From contig CM070602.1 in assembly GCA_036346395.1 (NCBI GenBank), positions 22,577,098-22,641,097 of the forward strand: a stretch of 64,000 nt of DNA, read 5' to 3'. How positions within the stretch are numbered: position 1 is the stretch's first letter; the number at the start of each line of letters is the position of its first letter. Origin of the DNA: Hsuehochloa calcarea (taxonomy: Eukaryota > Streptophyta > Magnoliopsida > Poales > Poaceae). Shown piece after piece: positions 1-11,637 of this stretch. The notes under the pieces were generated by a model, which made no database searches, was not told the DNA's origin, and saw only the letters and a program-made list of their open reading frames with translations. The position numbers and the translations under genes were made by a program.

Positions 1-300
1 TGAAGGTTGATCGTTAGGGTCTTGATCGATCGGTTGCTTGTGGTAAATTGATGGGAGCCACCGGAGTTTGTTTTGTTTCCTCTGCAGTTTATTTCTTTAT
101 TGTCAGCCTTGCATGGCTTAATAAATGTAAAACTCGACCGTAAGGTCCCATGATTATTTGTTATTTAAAGGTACTCGTTTATTCTTATATTCGTTGTATG
201 GATGTGATATTTCATCGATGTTGACCTTTGTGTGTACTAGCGTGATCTGGACTAGTGCGAGAATACACGAGAGGGTCAGTTTGTATATTTGGGTCCCGAC
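1..300 (+). repeat. E1 5' LTR, 3' portion only
   Basis: The first 300 bases match 8865-9160 almost throughout; both copies start TGAAGGTTGATCG and end GGGTCCCGAC. A primer-binding site follows here but not at 9160, so this is the end of the 5' LTR, and the rest lies before the window. The two copies differ by several 1-2 base indels and substitutions. Examples are one copy reading GCGAGAATACACGAG where the other reads GCAGAATACACAG. Confidence 0.93.
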
Positions 301-1526
301 GGAGGTGGTATCGAGCCATCTTGTTGTAGGTCTTGACCTTAGTTAGATTGGTCATTCTTAGTGAGTCCAAAATTATTTTCTAAAGCAAATATTAACTTGC
401 AAGATTAATTGAACTCTTTAACTCATCTCATGTCTCTCTTGACTCAACTATTCTGAAATTCTTTCTCTCTCATTTGTTTTAAAATTGTTTTCGTCTTGTG
501 GATGCCTCGCCTTGAGTTATGGTGGCGCAAGGGAGGACTTCTTGTTGAGCTTTGGAAGGCTATTACAAGTACTTGGAGGATTTGATCGTCCATTGTACCG
601 TGGCAATGCTTGGATCGTGGCAGTAGAGATCGTGGAGTGATCGCCATTTAACCGTCTACGCCAGGAAGAACACCAAGGCAAGCAAACCACTAAACATCTC
701 AGCTCGAAGGAGTATTTGGATTGAAGCAATCCAGGAGTCTTCACGCCTTGCCATCCTGAGGATCTGCAACATCTACTCTCGAGAGCTTCGTGACACGATT
801 TTCCGCTATCATCCCGCACTTCCGGCGTGGATCTTGCTTGCACGTTTTCCGTCTCCGGAGGGAGAAGGCAACGCCACTGTTGTGCATCTTGCCCAGTTTG
901 CCGCTGCTCAAGAGGAGTCATTGGAGTTAGCCGCCACAGAGCTGGAGTGTGCCTATGAGACTCTTCAGAGAGCTGAAGAAAGGATCGCCATATTAGAAGA
1001 AACTCTTTATGGACGGCACGATCACGAAGAAGACACTGAAGAGGAAGACCCAGAAGAAGCTGATGAACCGGCTGAACCAGAAGAGCCAAGAGCAGCAGAG
1101 CGAGCACCAGCACCAGACTTTGCACCGAGGACACCTACTCCTGTTGCACCAGTCCCGAGACATCAAGATCAGTTTGTAAGGATGCCAGCTCACTTTCAGG
1201 TCTACAGCAGGCGGGAGCACCGTCAAGGCTACGTAGGCTATTTGATTGAGTAGTCTGTTCGAGTTGTTTCAGGCTTAGCCAGTATTAAGTCTTGAGTCGC
1301 CCTTTAGGCGGTAGTTTTGTGTGCTTAGTTCGTCCTTATTTTCTTGTGTGCAAGTATGAGCTGCAAAGGCCCTTAGGCATTTGTTGCAAGCCATACTATT
1401 ATCTTAATCAATATAAGAGTTTTAGTTGAGCTTTCTTAAAATATGTTGTTGAGTTTTACCTACCCCGTTTAGTTCTACAACTCATCTTGTGCTTGCTACC
1501 TTATCTAACCCCTGGAGATTCACCAG
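301..1526 (+). other. E1 leader with a 139-residue open frame (834-1253)
   Basis: The untranslated leader lies between primer site and gag. It holds an uninterrupted frame of 139 residues at 834-1253. Its first half is predicted helical (AAQEESLELAATELE), followed by a very acidic stretch of repeated Glu/Asp and then a Pro/Ala-rich stretch. I recognise no family. It may be an accessory leader frame or a 5' extension of gag in another phase. Nothing else in 301-833 is readable as protein. Confidence 0.5.
306..317 (+). other. E1 primer-binding site (initiator tRNA-Met type)
   Basis: TGGTATCGAGCC lies 5 bases after the LTR end. The grass Ty3 consensus complementary to initiator tRNA-Met is TGGTATCAGAGCC, so one base is missing. 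E4 carries the same variant at 22962-22973 on the minus strand, which fits their being close relatives. Confidence 0.8.
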
Positions 1527-2750
1527 ATGGTTCAGACTCGTCAAGCTGCTGCAAGTGGTTCCGATACTCGATGTCGGAAGGGCGAGGAAGCGAACACGGA
1601 GAAGCAGTTCCACCACAAGCACCTTCAATTGATCTGCAGAATTTTGGAGCATTCATGACAGCTCAAACCCAGCTGATGTACACCATGATGAATCAGATGC
1701 AAGCTATGAATAACCAGAACAACAACAATCAGCATCACAATGGAGCCCCAGTTGCTCATGGTCATAATGGATCGTCCAAGTTGGCTGAGTTTATGAGAAC
1801 CCGTCCACCAACTTTCTCTGGACATGTCTCACCGATGAAAGGCGATGATTGGCCGTGTCATTGAGAGAAACTCTCGATCACTCAATGCAGCGATCATGAG
1901 AAAGTGTTGTACGCCACTCACCAGATGGAAGGCATTGCTGCCGAATGGTGGGAGAATTTTTGTGCAGCACATGGAACACCGCAAGACATTACTTGGGAAG
2001 AGTTCACAACTGCTTTTCGCTAGTATCATGTGCCAGAAGGAATTATGGATATGAAGAAGGATGAATTCCGTGCTCTCAAGTAAGGAGGAATGTCAGTGAC
2101 TGACTACCTCAACAAATTCTCTCAACTTGCTCGATATGCTGCAGAAGATGTCGCCACTGACAAGGCACGTTAGAGTCATTTTCTGAAAGGATTAAACACT
2201 GGACTTCAAGTCAACTTGATCGCCCACACCTTTCCTGATTTCCAAGAATTGATCAACAAGGCTTTGATTCTAGAGGATAAGCGCAAGGAATTGGAGGATC
2301 ATCGTAAGCGCAGAATGGCTCAGCAAGGAAGTCACCAACCCCAGATGAGGGTAAGAATGATTCCACCGCAGTTTAGCCGTTTTCCTCCACAGAATTCTAC
2401 CAGACCACCTGCACCAACTTCAGCACCTCGTCCAGTTGCTCAGAACTTCGCGACCCGCGCGATCAACACCACTCGATCGGCAACCCACGAGCGCACCCGA
2501 GTTTGCTTTACAGCCGTCGGCCAGGGACATTTCGCCAACCGATGTCCGCGAAATGGGACTATCACTCCGATGCGCTTCAACCTTGGGAACACACCGGCCA
2601 AGGCGCGATGCATCGGCAACCATCAAGGAACTTCTCAAGCTACCGGTCAATCCGGAGGAGCACCGCAATCAGTGGTCAGAGGCCGTGTCAACCACGTCAC
2701 TCTGGAAGGAGCCCAAGAAGCACCCGACGTTGTACTGGGTAAGTTTCTAG
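1527..2750 (+). pseudogene. E1 gag (capsid and zinc-knuckle nucleocapsid), broken
   Basis: Gag packages the element RNA into cytoplasmic particles. The start chosen is the ATG at 1527 (MVQTRQAA), which suits chromovirus gags. The frame shifts within about 50 bases to a Gln/Asn-rich stretch (1660-1760), then to the capsid core, where EWWENF and DITWEEF are legible near 1945-2010. The capsid end around 2216-2340 (FPDFQELINKALILEDKRKE) is intact. In-frame stops near 2022, 2082 and 2173 and at least two frameshifts break it. The zinc knuckle near 2500-2555 ends GHFANRCP, but its first half reads CFTAVGQ rather than CxxC, so metal binding would be lost. Confidence 0.85.
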
Positions 2751-3139
2751 TAAATTCGATACACTGCATCGATTACTTTGATTACGAGCTTCGCATTCGT
2801 TTGTATCTGGAATTTTTGCAACCAAGAATAATTTGAAAGTTATGCAGCTTAAGCATACTCTGTTAGTCCAGTCGCCTGGAGCAGAGCTAAGTTCTAATGT
2901 TGGATGTTTAGGAGCTAGGCTACTCATAGCTGGAGTTGAGTTTCTAGCCAACCTAATAGTTCTAGACACTCAGACCATAGATGTCATCTTTGGTATGGAT
3001 TGGTTATCCAAACATAAAGCAGTGCTAGATTGTTGCCGAAGAGCCGTAACAATAGAGGATACCACAGGGAAGAAAGTTGAATTTCCAGCCACCTCAGTAC
3101 GTGATGGACATTTGGTAGTCAACGATCGAAGCGGTTTCT
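2700..3139 (+). pseudogene. E1 retropepsin-like protease, active site damaged
   Basis: The aspartic protease would cut the polyprotein. The downstream half is clear: a long hydrophobic strand then VIFGMDWLSKHKAVLDC near 2985-3035, the typical end of plant Ty3 proteases. The D[ST]GA active-site segment expected near 2755-2800 cannot be read; that stretch gives CIDYFDYELR instead. A stop at about 2832 separates this half from gag. Confidence 0.75.
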
Positions 3140-3907
3140 TTGGAAGGCGTACACGTAGTAAAAGATTATCGGGCGTATTTCGGAAGAGTTACGGGAATGC
3201 CACCGGACCGTGACATTGAATTTGTCATCGATCTAGTGCCAGGAACAGCACCAATTTCCAAGAGACCTTATCGAATGCTAGTCGATGAACTTGTGGAAAT
3301 GAAGAAGCAGATAGAAGAACTACTGGAGAAAGGTTTTGTAAGACCTAGTTCATCGCCATGGGGAGCACCAGTTTTGTTCGTCAAGAAGAAAGATGGAAGC
3401 ATGAGGATGTGCATCGATTATCGTTCTCTCAATGAAGTTACCATTAAGAACAAATACCCTTTGCCCAGAATTGTTGATTTGTTCGACCAGATGAAAGGAG
3501 CCGGAGTATTCTCCAAGATCGATCTACGATCAGGTTACCATCAGTTGAAGATTTGTCCTAAGGATGTACCAAAGACCGCTTTCTCAACCCGGTATGGACA
3601 TTATGAGTTTTTAGTCATGTCGTTTGGTCTAACTAATGCCCCTACCTATTTCATGAACATAATGAACAATGTATTCATGGAATATTTGGATAAGTTCGTA
3701 GTAGTATTCATTGATGATATTTTGGTATATTCAAAGTCAGAATAAGAGCATGCAGAACATTTGAGATTAATCCTAGACAAGCTCAGAGAACATCAGTTGT
3801 ATGCCAAGTTCAGCAAGTGTGACTTTTGGAAGAAGAAAGTTGATTTTCTCGGTCATGTGATGGCAAATAGAAGGAGTAGCGATTGACCACGGAAAGGTTA
3901 AAGCTGT
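3140..3907 (+). pseudogene. E1 reverse transcriptase
   Basis: Reverse transcriptase copies element RNA to cDNA. The 201-residue frame 3140-3745 runs from the upstream linker through the fingers and palm. Motifs include VLFVKKKDGSMRMCIDYRSLN, the FSKIDLRSGYHQ metal-binding Asp motif, FGLTNAP, and the catalytic FIDDILVYSK box close to 3705-3738. A stop codon follows at 3743-3745. The thumb and connection (HLRLILDKLREHQLYAKFSKC, FLGHVM) continue to about 3865 before another frameshift. It is the best preserved domain of E1. Confidence 0.92.
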
Positions 3908-3908
3908 A

Positions 3909-4328
3909 ATGAATTGGGAGCAGCCTAAGACGGTTACTCAAATTCGTAGTTTCTTGGGAATGGCAGGATACTATCGTCGTTTCATTGAAGGATTCTCAAC
4001 GATTGCTAAGCCTCTTACGCAATTGTTGAAGAAAGAGAAGAAGTACATTTGGACCCCAGCTTGTGAGGAAAGTTTTCAAGAATTGAAGAAACGTTTGACT
4101 TCAGCCCCAGTGCTAGTTTTGCCGGATATCAGTAAGGATTTTGATATCTATTGTGACGCCTCACATCAAGGATTAGGATGTGTTCTTATGCAAGAAGGAA
4201 GAGCTGTCGCTTATGCGCCAAGGCAACTAAGGCCTCATGAAGAGAATTATCCTACCCATGATTTGGAATTAGCTGTCGTAGTGCATGCCTTGAAGATTTG
4301 GCGTCACTATCTCATCGGTGTCATTTGA
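3909..4328 (+). pseudogene. E1 RNase H domain
   Basis: RNase H removes the RNA strand during reverse transcription. The open frame of 139 residues starts in the RT connection (IRSFLGMAGYYRRFIEGFS), passes CEESFQELKKRL, and enters RNase H at FDIYCDASHQGLGCVLMQ with its first catalytic Asp. It runs through YPTHDLELAVVVHALKIWRHYLIG and stops at 4326. The expected YTDHKSLKYIF continuation reappears only in other frames at 4328-4370. Confidence 0.9.
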
Positions 4329-4539
4329 AGTCTACAGGATCATAAGAGCACGAAGTACATATTCACTTAGTCGATTTGAACATGAGGCAGAGAAGATGGT
4401 GGAATTAATAAAGGATTATAATCTTGGAATCCATTACCATCTGGTAAGGCCAATGTAGTTCGGATGCACTAAGTCGTAAAACTCTTGCAATGCTTTGGAA
4501 GTAAAAGAGTTGTGTTGAACTTGGGAGGAATTCCAGAAG

Positions 4540-5460
4540 CTACAGCTAGAAGTAGTTCCGGAAGGATTTGTGGCCAGTTTGGAAGTGCAGTCTACTCTGG
4601 AGAAACAGATTCGTGAAGCTCAACCCAAGGATTCTGAGTTTACCGACCTCAAGAAGAAGATGGCAGAAGGAAAATTTAAAGATTTCACCGTAGATGATTA
4701 GGATGTACTGTGGATCAATGGACGTATCTGTGTACCGGATATTGATGGACCAAGACAGCTGATACTGAAGGAAGCCCATGACTCAAAGTATTCAATTCAC
4801 CCTGGAAGTACTAAGATGTATCAGGATGTTAAGAATAAGTTTTGGTGGCAAAACTTAAAGCGAGACGTCGCAGAGTTCGTTGCCTTATGCGACGTGTGTC
4901 AGAAAGTAAAGCGAGCATCGAGACCAGCGAGTTTCTTGCAACCGTGAAGATACGAGAATGGAAGTGGGAAGAGATCGGTATGTATTTTATTACCGGTTTA
5001 CCCAAGACTCAATCAGGTTATGATTCGATTTGGGTAATAGTGGATCGTTTGACTAAGGTTGCCCATTTCTTGCCAGTCCCATTTCTTGCCAGTCAAAACC
5101 ACTTACTCAGGAGATCGCCTTGCAGAGTTGTATATGTGAAAAATAGTCAGTCTGCATGGTGTGCCTAAGAGGATAGTGTCAGATCGAGGATCTCAGTTCA
5201 CCTCTCGTTTCTGGCAAAATCTACATGAAGCCTTGGGAACCCATTTGAATTTGATCTTGCTTATCATCCACGAGACGGATGGATGATGAAAGAGTCAACC
5301 GATATTAGAAGATATGTTGAGAGCACGTGCCTTAGCAAATGCTACCGTTGGGATAAGAGTTTACCGTATGCGAAATTCTCGTACAACAACGATTATCGGG
5401 CGGTTTGCGGATGTCACCATTTGAAGCTCATGCGGTCGTACTGCGGGACTCCATTAAATT
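4540..5460 (+). pseudogene. E1 integrase (zinc-binding and catalytic core), broken
   Basis: Integrase inserts the cDNA into the chromosome. The HHCC region is visible near 4775-4905, ending in an ALCDVCQKVKR-type stretch. The core starts at WEEIGMYFITGLPKTQSGYDSIWVIVDRLTKVAHFLPV (about 4965-5075), shown here as two motifs: the first-Asp strand VIVDRLTK and the GLP loop before it. The second-Asp strand (VSDRGSQFTSRFW) lies near 5177-5220. The segment containing the catalytic Glu, after 5250, is too damaged to read. Several frameshifts and stops occur. Confidence 0.85.
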
Positions 5461-5779
5461 AGTCGAGAGGCAATTTGAGCGTGTAGTGTTCGGACCGGAT
5501 ATTATTCAGAAGCCAAGAACAAGTTGCTATGATCGAGAGAGAGGTTAAAGATAGCCCGATCCGAGCAAAAGAGTTATGCCGATAATCGCCGTCGTGACCT
5601 CGGCTTTGAACGAGAGAATTTTGTGTACCTTGAGTTACTCTGCTCGGAGGTGTTAAGAGATTCCACACAAAGGGAAGCTTGCCCGAGGTATGTGGGTCCG
5701 TTCAAGGTTTTGGAACAGCCGAGGAGAAGTTGCGTGCCGATTGGAGCTACGCGATCGTTAGCGAGAGTGCATGATGTCT

Positions 5780-6020
5780 TTCATGTCTCTCGGTGAAGAA
5801 GTGTCTTCGTGTGCGGAAGAAGCGAACCCGTTGGAGTCAATTGAATGAAGGAAGATCTCACATACAAAAACGACTGTCGAGATTTTGGATATCGCAGAGC
5901 GCCGCACCAGAAGCAAGATCGTTTGTTTCTGCAAAGTCCAGTGGAGTAACCACTCAGAAGGAGAAGCAACGTGGGAACGTGAAGAAGATTTGAAAGCCGA
6001 GTTTCCAAGCCTTTTCTCTA
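5780..6020 (+). pseudogene. E1 chromodomain at the integrase C-terminus
   Basis: In other frames, 5878-6005 reads ILDIAERRTRSK, then KVQWSNHSEGEATWERE and DLKAEFPSLF. This is the C-terminal chromodomain typical of Tekay-type plant chromoviruses, thought to steer integration toward marked chromatin. It places E1 in the chromovirus branch of Ty3. The frame is shifted at least once within the domain. The polypurine tract follows about 35 bases later. Confidence 0.82.
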
Positions 6021-6052
6021 GCTAACCGGAATCTCGGGGTCGAGATTCGTTT

Positions 6053-6064
6053 AAGGGGGGGAGG
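6053..6064 (+). other. E1 polypurine tract
   Basis: The purine run AAGGGGGGGAGG sits 2 bases before the 3' LTR start (TGTAACATCCC at 6067). It is the expected primer for plus-strand synthesis. E4 has the equivalent tract on its minus strand at 17689-17700. Confidence 0.88.
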
Positions 6065-6066
6065 TT

Positions 6067-9000
6067 TGTAACATCCCAATTTTCAGAGCCTTAAAAATCT
6101 TTTAAATAATGGTAGTAAGAAAATTTACCATTTAGATTTATTTGAATATTAATTTAAAAAGCTTAATATGGACTTTAAGGATAAATTGATTTAATGTGCT
6201 TAATCCCAACATCAACAATTGTCAAAATTATTTTAGTTAGATTCTATATGCTTGGATATATTTTATAGAATTTTCTGGAATTTTTCCAAAATCATTTGCT
6301 ATTTTCTATTGGTTATTTGTATTTTCTTGATTTATTAAAAAGAAAAATCCATTTTAATCCTCGAACGATCTTTGGGCGAAGCCCAACACTATTCCAATCC
6401 GGCCCAGCTTCGCCCGCGCGCGTTCGCTTCCCTCAGCCCTTGGATCGAGATCGTGCCGCTCTCTCGCCCATACTCGCGCGTGCATGACGCCGCCTTTCCT
6501 CGCCGTTGGATCGTCGCTGTGCTGATCTCGCCCGCCCGTGCCGCCACGCTGGCATCGTCTTCAACCCGAACTCCTGGAGTCCGAGCTCCGCGCGTCCGCA
6601 ACCGCCGCCGCCGTTTCTTCCGTGGATTCGCCTCGCCCCGGCTATTTAAGGCCCAAGCCTTGCACCAGATTCTTCGCCCCTCCGCTCTCCACCAAAACCC
6701 TAAGGCGCCGCCCCCTGCTTCGTTTTACCGGCGCCTTAATTGCCGAAAGTCGCCGACGGCCGAGCCCGCCGCCCACAATTAAATCGCCGTCGATCCACCT
6801 CGCCAAGTTTCCACTACCAGCGGATCTGCATTAGCTGGACTTCACGGTCGCCTTCGCCGCCGCAGAGCCCTCCTTCGCTGTTGCCGCTCCGTCAGACAAC
6901 CGCCCTCGTCCGCCGCCACCTTCTTTGCCACCGCCGGTGAGCCGTTCTTGCCGAGAAACTCTGCCGTCACCTCCAATAGCGTCGCCACTCCCTCGGCATT
7001 CCATTTTGTTGTTTTGCCGCCGTCGGCGAAACCACCGTCGCCGTTTAGGCCCGATCGAGCGCTTCGCGCCGTTGCTGCCGTCGGTGACATGGCCTTGCCG
7101 CATCAGCCGCCACCTCAGCGCCTCGCCTCCGTGTCGCCTGCGTGGTCGCCACATCAGCGCCGCGTGGCTCAGTCCACCGCACCAAATCTCCCGTGGCTCG
7201 GTGAACCCGATTCACCATGAGCTCAGAGACTAACGGGTGGGGCCCACCTGTCAGTACGGTTTTTAAATATATTTCTTTTTCCAAAAATTCTCGGCTGACG
7301 CAAGCATTGCGCAATAAATCGATTTTCCTTTATAAAAATAATTCGGGAAATTCGATAAAATCCAAATTAGGGTTTTCTTTGATTTTCCAATCTTCCAAAG
7401 CCCATATCTTTTGCATCCGAACTCCGATTGAGCCCATTCAAATTTGTAAATTCATATAAAATTAAGATCTATTTAATGATGAATTTTATTTGATTTTTGG
7501 AGTTTGTTTTGCCTCTATTATTTATTTGTTTTATTTCTTTTGTCTCGTTTGCGAGTAGACATCGATACTTCGGGGAATTTTGCAGAAGAAGGAGCACCTC
7601 AAGACCAAGATCAATATCTAGACCTATTCCAAGGCAAGTTATACCTTTGATCATATTGAACTCAGTTTTCAAAATACTTTGTTTCAATGTATTGCATTCT
7701 ATTTCAAGTATTTATTTAAATGCTTTTGGGATAGTTATTAATCCAAATTGTTATACCACCTTGTCTATTGTATGCCATGATCTTTTGTCACCCTAGGTTG
7801 ATTCATTAATAGTTGGTATTATCATAGCACCAACGTGGGTTGGTTAGATACGATTAGACTGCTTAGCCATGCCACGAGTCATCATTTCATGTGTGAGTTG
7901 CAATTATAAACTTGACTAAGTGATTATAGAACTGTGTGATGAAACTGTGTGTGCTGTGTGCTGTTACTCGTTGATGGCATGTGTTGCACTTAATCAACAG
8001 GGTGGGAAAAGATTTAGACTGAGGCAAGTGGTGGATCTGTGTGAACGGTGGAACTGTGTGAATTAAACTTTGTGATTTGGGAAAAAGCTGGAAGTCTTGC
8101 CTTAGTCAATTAAGGACTTAACTTTGTGCGCCATTGAACTGGGCCTTACTGTACGACCACATGCCTAGTATGGGCTGGGCCTTACTTAGTAAGTTATGGA
8201 GTCTTGACATTGACAACTCAGATTGTATTTAAGCTATGTGATGGGATGGAGGTGTGTACCACTGTGTTTGGATCACATCTATGAGCGGTTCGCCGTTTTC
8301 AGATCCAACGGTGTGTGTCGTTCCAAGGGCTATGTGAACAAATTGGACGGCAGGAAAGCACATCGGGAGTGTCATTGTTTGAGATGAAGTCTCTGAAAGG
8401 TTTTGTTGTGATCAACTCTGATCCGGTTGGTTACATCGTGTGGGTAAAGTGTACAGCCTCTACAGAGTGTTTAAACCAATCTATTCGAATAGCCGCGTCC
8501 TCGGTTATGGACATGCTCGAATTTCACACGAGGGTAGATTTTCATAAAACAATTGGGAAGGGTCACCGTGTGAGATAACTTGTGCATTGTGTGAATAACT
8601 TGATTAGACTGTGTGTCCTTTGTGAAATCAATTGTTAACTTATTATTGTCTATTTGTTTTGAATTATGCTTTCAATCTATTGTTTGTATTCAATTGCAAA
8701 TGTTGCATTTCTGCAAAATAACCACAGAAGTCATTCCTTTGGAATAAGCCATCATCTATAAATTGCATTCTGTGGTATGACTTGCGAGTACGGTGTGTAC
8801 TCACTCTTGCTAAACCAATCAACGAAGTGGAGGAGTAAATCTTTGCTTTTGAAGAAGAGTTCTCTGAAGGTTGATCGTTAGGGTCTTGATCGATCGGTTA
8901 CTGTGGTAAATTGATGGGAGCCACGGAGTTTATTTCGTTTCATTGCAGTTTATTTCTTTATTATCGACCTTGCATGGCTTAATAAATGTAAACTCGACCG

Positions 9001-9160
9001 TAAGGTCCCATGATTATTTGTTATTTAAAGGTACTCGTTTATTCTTATATTCTTTGTATGGATGTGATATTTCATCGATGTTGACACTGTGTGTACTAGC
9101 GTGATCCTGGACTAGTGCAGAATACACAGAGGGTCCAGATTTGCATATTTGGGTCCCGAC
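6067..9160 (+). repeat. E1 3' LTR (about 3.1 kb)
   Basis: It begins TGTAACATCCCAATTTTCAG directly after the polypurine tract and ends GGGTCCCGAC, matching the 5' LTR tail at 1-300. Layout: an AT-rich start (6067-6360), a strongly GC-rich promoter block (6370-7230) with a TATA-like box, then an AT-rich tail. Open frames in the GC block on both strands are compositional and read as low-complexity Pro/Arg/Ala. A block at 7413-7462 is conserved in the LTRs of E4 and E10. No terminal CA is visible; the next base, A at 9161, may belong to the LTR. Confidence 0.9.
6643..6650 (+). promoter_or_regulatory. E1 LTR TATA-like box
   Basis: TATTTAAG lies in GC-rich context at the end of the GC block. The same TATTTAAG in the same context occurs in the E10 LTR (62432-62439), which supports it as the core promoter. 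The transcription start would lie about 30 bases downstream. Confidence 0.6.
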
Positions 9161-9499
9161 ACGCCCGCACCTTGGCCGACCACTCCTCTCCTCCTTGCAC
9201 CTCCTCCTCCCAGTCCAGCACCCCTTGGCAGCGCCTCCTCCCTTGGTGTGACTCCCTGCTGCTGGTCAAGTAGAAGAAGGAGAAGGGGGCTCCTTTGGTG
9301 TTGGCCGGCCAAGAATAAGGGAGGGAGGGGGATCACATGGTGGTTCTTGCATTCTTCAGCGGATTCTCGAAGGGTAACCCCCGATTCCGTTTGATTAGCT
9401 TTGTAGATTTGCGATTTGGCAATATCGGTATTAGATTGATATCTGGCAGTTTGTAGCGTCGGCTGTTTTAGCGTTGTTAACAAATTTGATATGGCCATC

Positions 9500-9970
9500 T
9501 CCTAGAGATTTGTGGGTAACGTCGTTAGCTTTCCGTAGAGTCCTGGATCACGTCGTTTGGAGGAGTGGATCTTAAGTTATAGATTTTACAACGTTGCTGT
9601 CCTGTGGTTCTGTCGGCATTCTGACAGATTGTATTAACTGCACAATATAAATTAGTTAACTAAATAATAAGAGTATATTACCAACTTGAAAGTTGTAGGT
9701 GATTTCATAAGCTTTATAGAGAGCTGAAGAACATATTTTTTTGTGATGTTCATACTGAAAGTTATGAATGTTTTAGTTCTGCTGTCTAGAACATCTGCTA
9801 GGTTCTGGCAGTTTTAATTATCTATTTAGTAGAGATAGTTGATTACAGAATCTGGGAATCTCACTAACTGGTTTAATGTGGTAAATTTACTAAGCTTTCC
9901 ATAGGATCAAAGATCACCATTTTTAGATAAACCTACGAAAAGTTATGATTTTTAGAAGGGGACTGTCCTA
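9500..9970 (+). repeat. ~183-bp degenerate tandem repeats inside the E2 LTR
   Basis: AGCTTT followed by (C/A)(C/T)(G/A)TAGAG-like sequence recurs with its A at 9527, 9710 and 9893, exactly 183 bases apart each time. A second anchor, AAGTTAT, recurs at 9574, 9759 and 9940 (spacing 185 and 181). Between anchors the units are diverged. The same period is seen at 56900-57500 and 59530-61030. Confidence 0.75.
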
Positions 9971-10383
9971 TTTTGGAACGGATCGATGTTTATAGGAGTT
10001 GGTGTTTTGCGTTGCGCTAGGGAGCGTAGTTTGTCGTATATTTGTTTCTAGAAATTCCTTTTCCAGAAATTTTCTCTTAGTGTGGTTGTTAAAAAATAGT
10101 CAGGTGGTGGTTTGATTCCGGGGCAGCGCCCTCTTCGCGTCATTAAGCTTCAGACGGTTGTGGCAAGTGCAATTAGTCGGTAGAAATATTGAAGTGAATG
10201 CTCATGAATACTTGTATTATGATTATGTTTTTTACTTATGAATGCCTCTGTTGATTATTACAATCTTATGTTGGATAATTGAATAGACTCATATGCATCA
10301 TGTTGTTATCCTTGAGACTTGGCCACGCATTGGCCAGCTATTGATTTTGAGATCCCCGTCATGTTTTAGATGGGCTTGAGGCC

Positions 10384-10460
10384 CCCACATTCGTGGAGTG
10401 TGGGCTTATGGTCCCTGTGCTAGAAGGCACAGGCATGGGTATGCATCGACGGATGCATAC
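10384..10460 (+). other. Three consecutive hairpins in the E2 LTR
   Basis: Three short inverted repeats follow one another: CCCACA/TGTGGG around 10385-10404, CCTGTGC/GCACAGG around 10414-10433, and GTATGCATC/GATGCATAC with a 4-base loop at 10439-10460. The last has a perfect 9-bp stem. They could fold in the element RNA near its 3' end or act as operator-like palindromes; neither is shown. Confidence 0.6.
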
Positions 10461-11033
10461 TCCACATTACCGGTAAATGCAAAGAGAAAAGATAAGGTGC
10501 ATCTGTGGCATTTGTATTGCATGAGCAAATGAGTTGATTTGATATGAAGCATTATGATTGGTTGATTGTGTCAAAAGTTGTATATTAGATTGCTGTCTTA
10601 ATTGTATTTTGCTGAGTCATGGACTCACACTTGCTGTTGTTTATATTTTTAGGTACCATTTTATGCGGACGTCATGCATGGGAGGGGCTAGAAATAAGAT
10701 CTGATGCACTCAACCACAAATAACTCATGAATGGTAGATTTGGACTGTGATTTCATAAATTGAGCAAACTGCTAAGATGTTTTATTTGGTTATCTTTATA
10801 CCTCTGTTGCTTGTATTAGGGTTGATTTTCGCATCATGGAGTCTTTATGATTATGATTTAAGTTGGATGTTGAAATATTTGTTGATGTTATCGTAGTTTT
10901 GTTAGAATTTTATGTATGGTTAATTATACAAAGGAGGTTTTGCTGAAATTTAGTGTAATGTCTTAGATTTTTAATTTGTTACCTCATTATTTTAGTAATA
11001 TTCCAGGCTCATGTTGGGCTGGGGTGTTATAGT

Positions 11034-11045
11034 TGGTATCAGAGC
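11034..11045 (+). other. E2 primer-binding site
   Basis: TGGTATCAGAGC starts 3 bases after the LTR end. It is the standard grass Ty3 site matching the initiator tRNA-Met 3' end. Confidence 0.88.
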
Positions 11046-11223
11046 GGGCTGTACGTCCGTGGTGCTTGAATTATTAATCTTGACATACTATGCATAATAG
11101 GTGTGATTTGGGTTATTACATTGCATATACGCTTCCGTTGAATAGTATAGTTGTTCTTGTGATTGAGTTGATAGTTGTTCATTGTGCTTAACATATGATT
11201 GTTCTTGTTTTGTGTGTTTAGCT

Positions 11224-11637
11224 ATGCCAAGAGATAGGGGCCGTGGTCGTGGTCGGCAGGGTGCCAGTCGGGGCCAAGCGACGCCACCACCCGAGGTGCA
11301 CGAATCTGTAGCTGGAGAGGGCAGTCAGGCAGGATCAGAAGAAGAAGTTGCTTCAGCGGTTCAATATGGGGAGGTTCAGGGGATTCATGTTCCACCCCAG
11401 CACATTCTCGCGGATGTTCCCGCTGCCGTTCCTACGGTTGCTCCTGCTGTATTCGCTATGGGTCTCCATCAATGGAACGCTTTGAGGCTGGACACCTTTG
11501 ATGGGATGGGCACTCCAGCTGATGCTGCAAACTGGTTGTTTCATATGGAGAGGTACTTTGGAGCACTGGGAATGACTTTAGAGATGAGGGCTCAATTTGG
11601 GGCCTTCTTGATGCGGACATCACTTCTACTGATATGA
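11224..11637 (+). pseudogene. E2 gag, N-terminal part
   Basis: The ATG at 11224 opens MPRDRGRGRGRQG, a basic Gly/Arg start common in Ty3 gags. An acidic linker, a Pro/Ala/Val stretch and the start of the capsid domain (FDGMGTPADAANWLFHMERYFGALGM) follow. The reading frame ends at 11635-11637, where sequence changes abruptly to the C-terminal end of another Ty3 polyprotein. About 137 of the usual several hundred gag residues remain. The upstream in-frame ATG at 11182 is less likely, since it gives a hydrophobic lead unlike gag. Confidence 0.82.

Larger units (their letters stand above)
9161..11031 (+). repeat. E2 LTR remnant (Ty3 type), 5' end not in window
   Basis: Sequence after the E1 LTR is a different LTR: it ends GGGGTGTTATA at 11031, and a primer-binding site starts 3 bases on. 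Its own 5' end is not visible, so E1 most likely inserted into it and the missing part lies left of the window. It contains an ordered run of ~183-bp repeats (9500-9960) and a cluster of three hairpins (10384-10460). Confidence 0.75.

Noticed and set aside
158..346. 62-codon frame at the window start
   Set aside because: It crosses the LTR end and primer-binding site and is not a protein.
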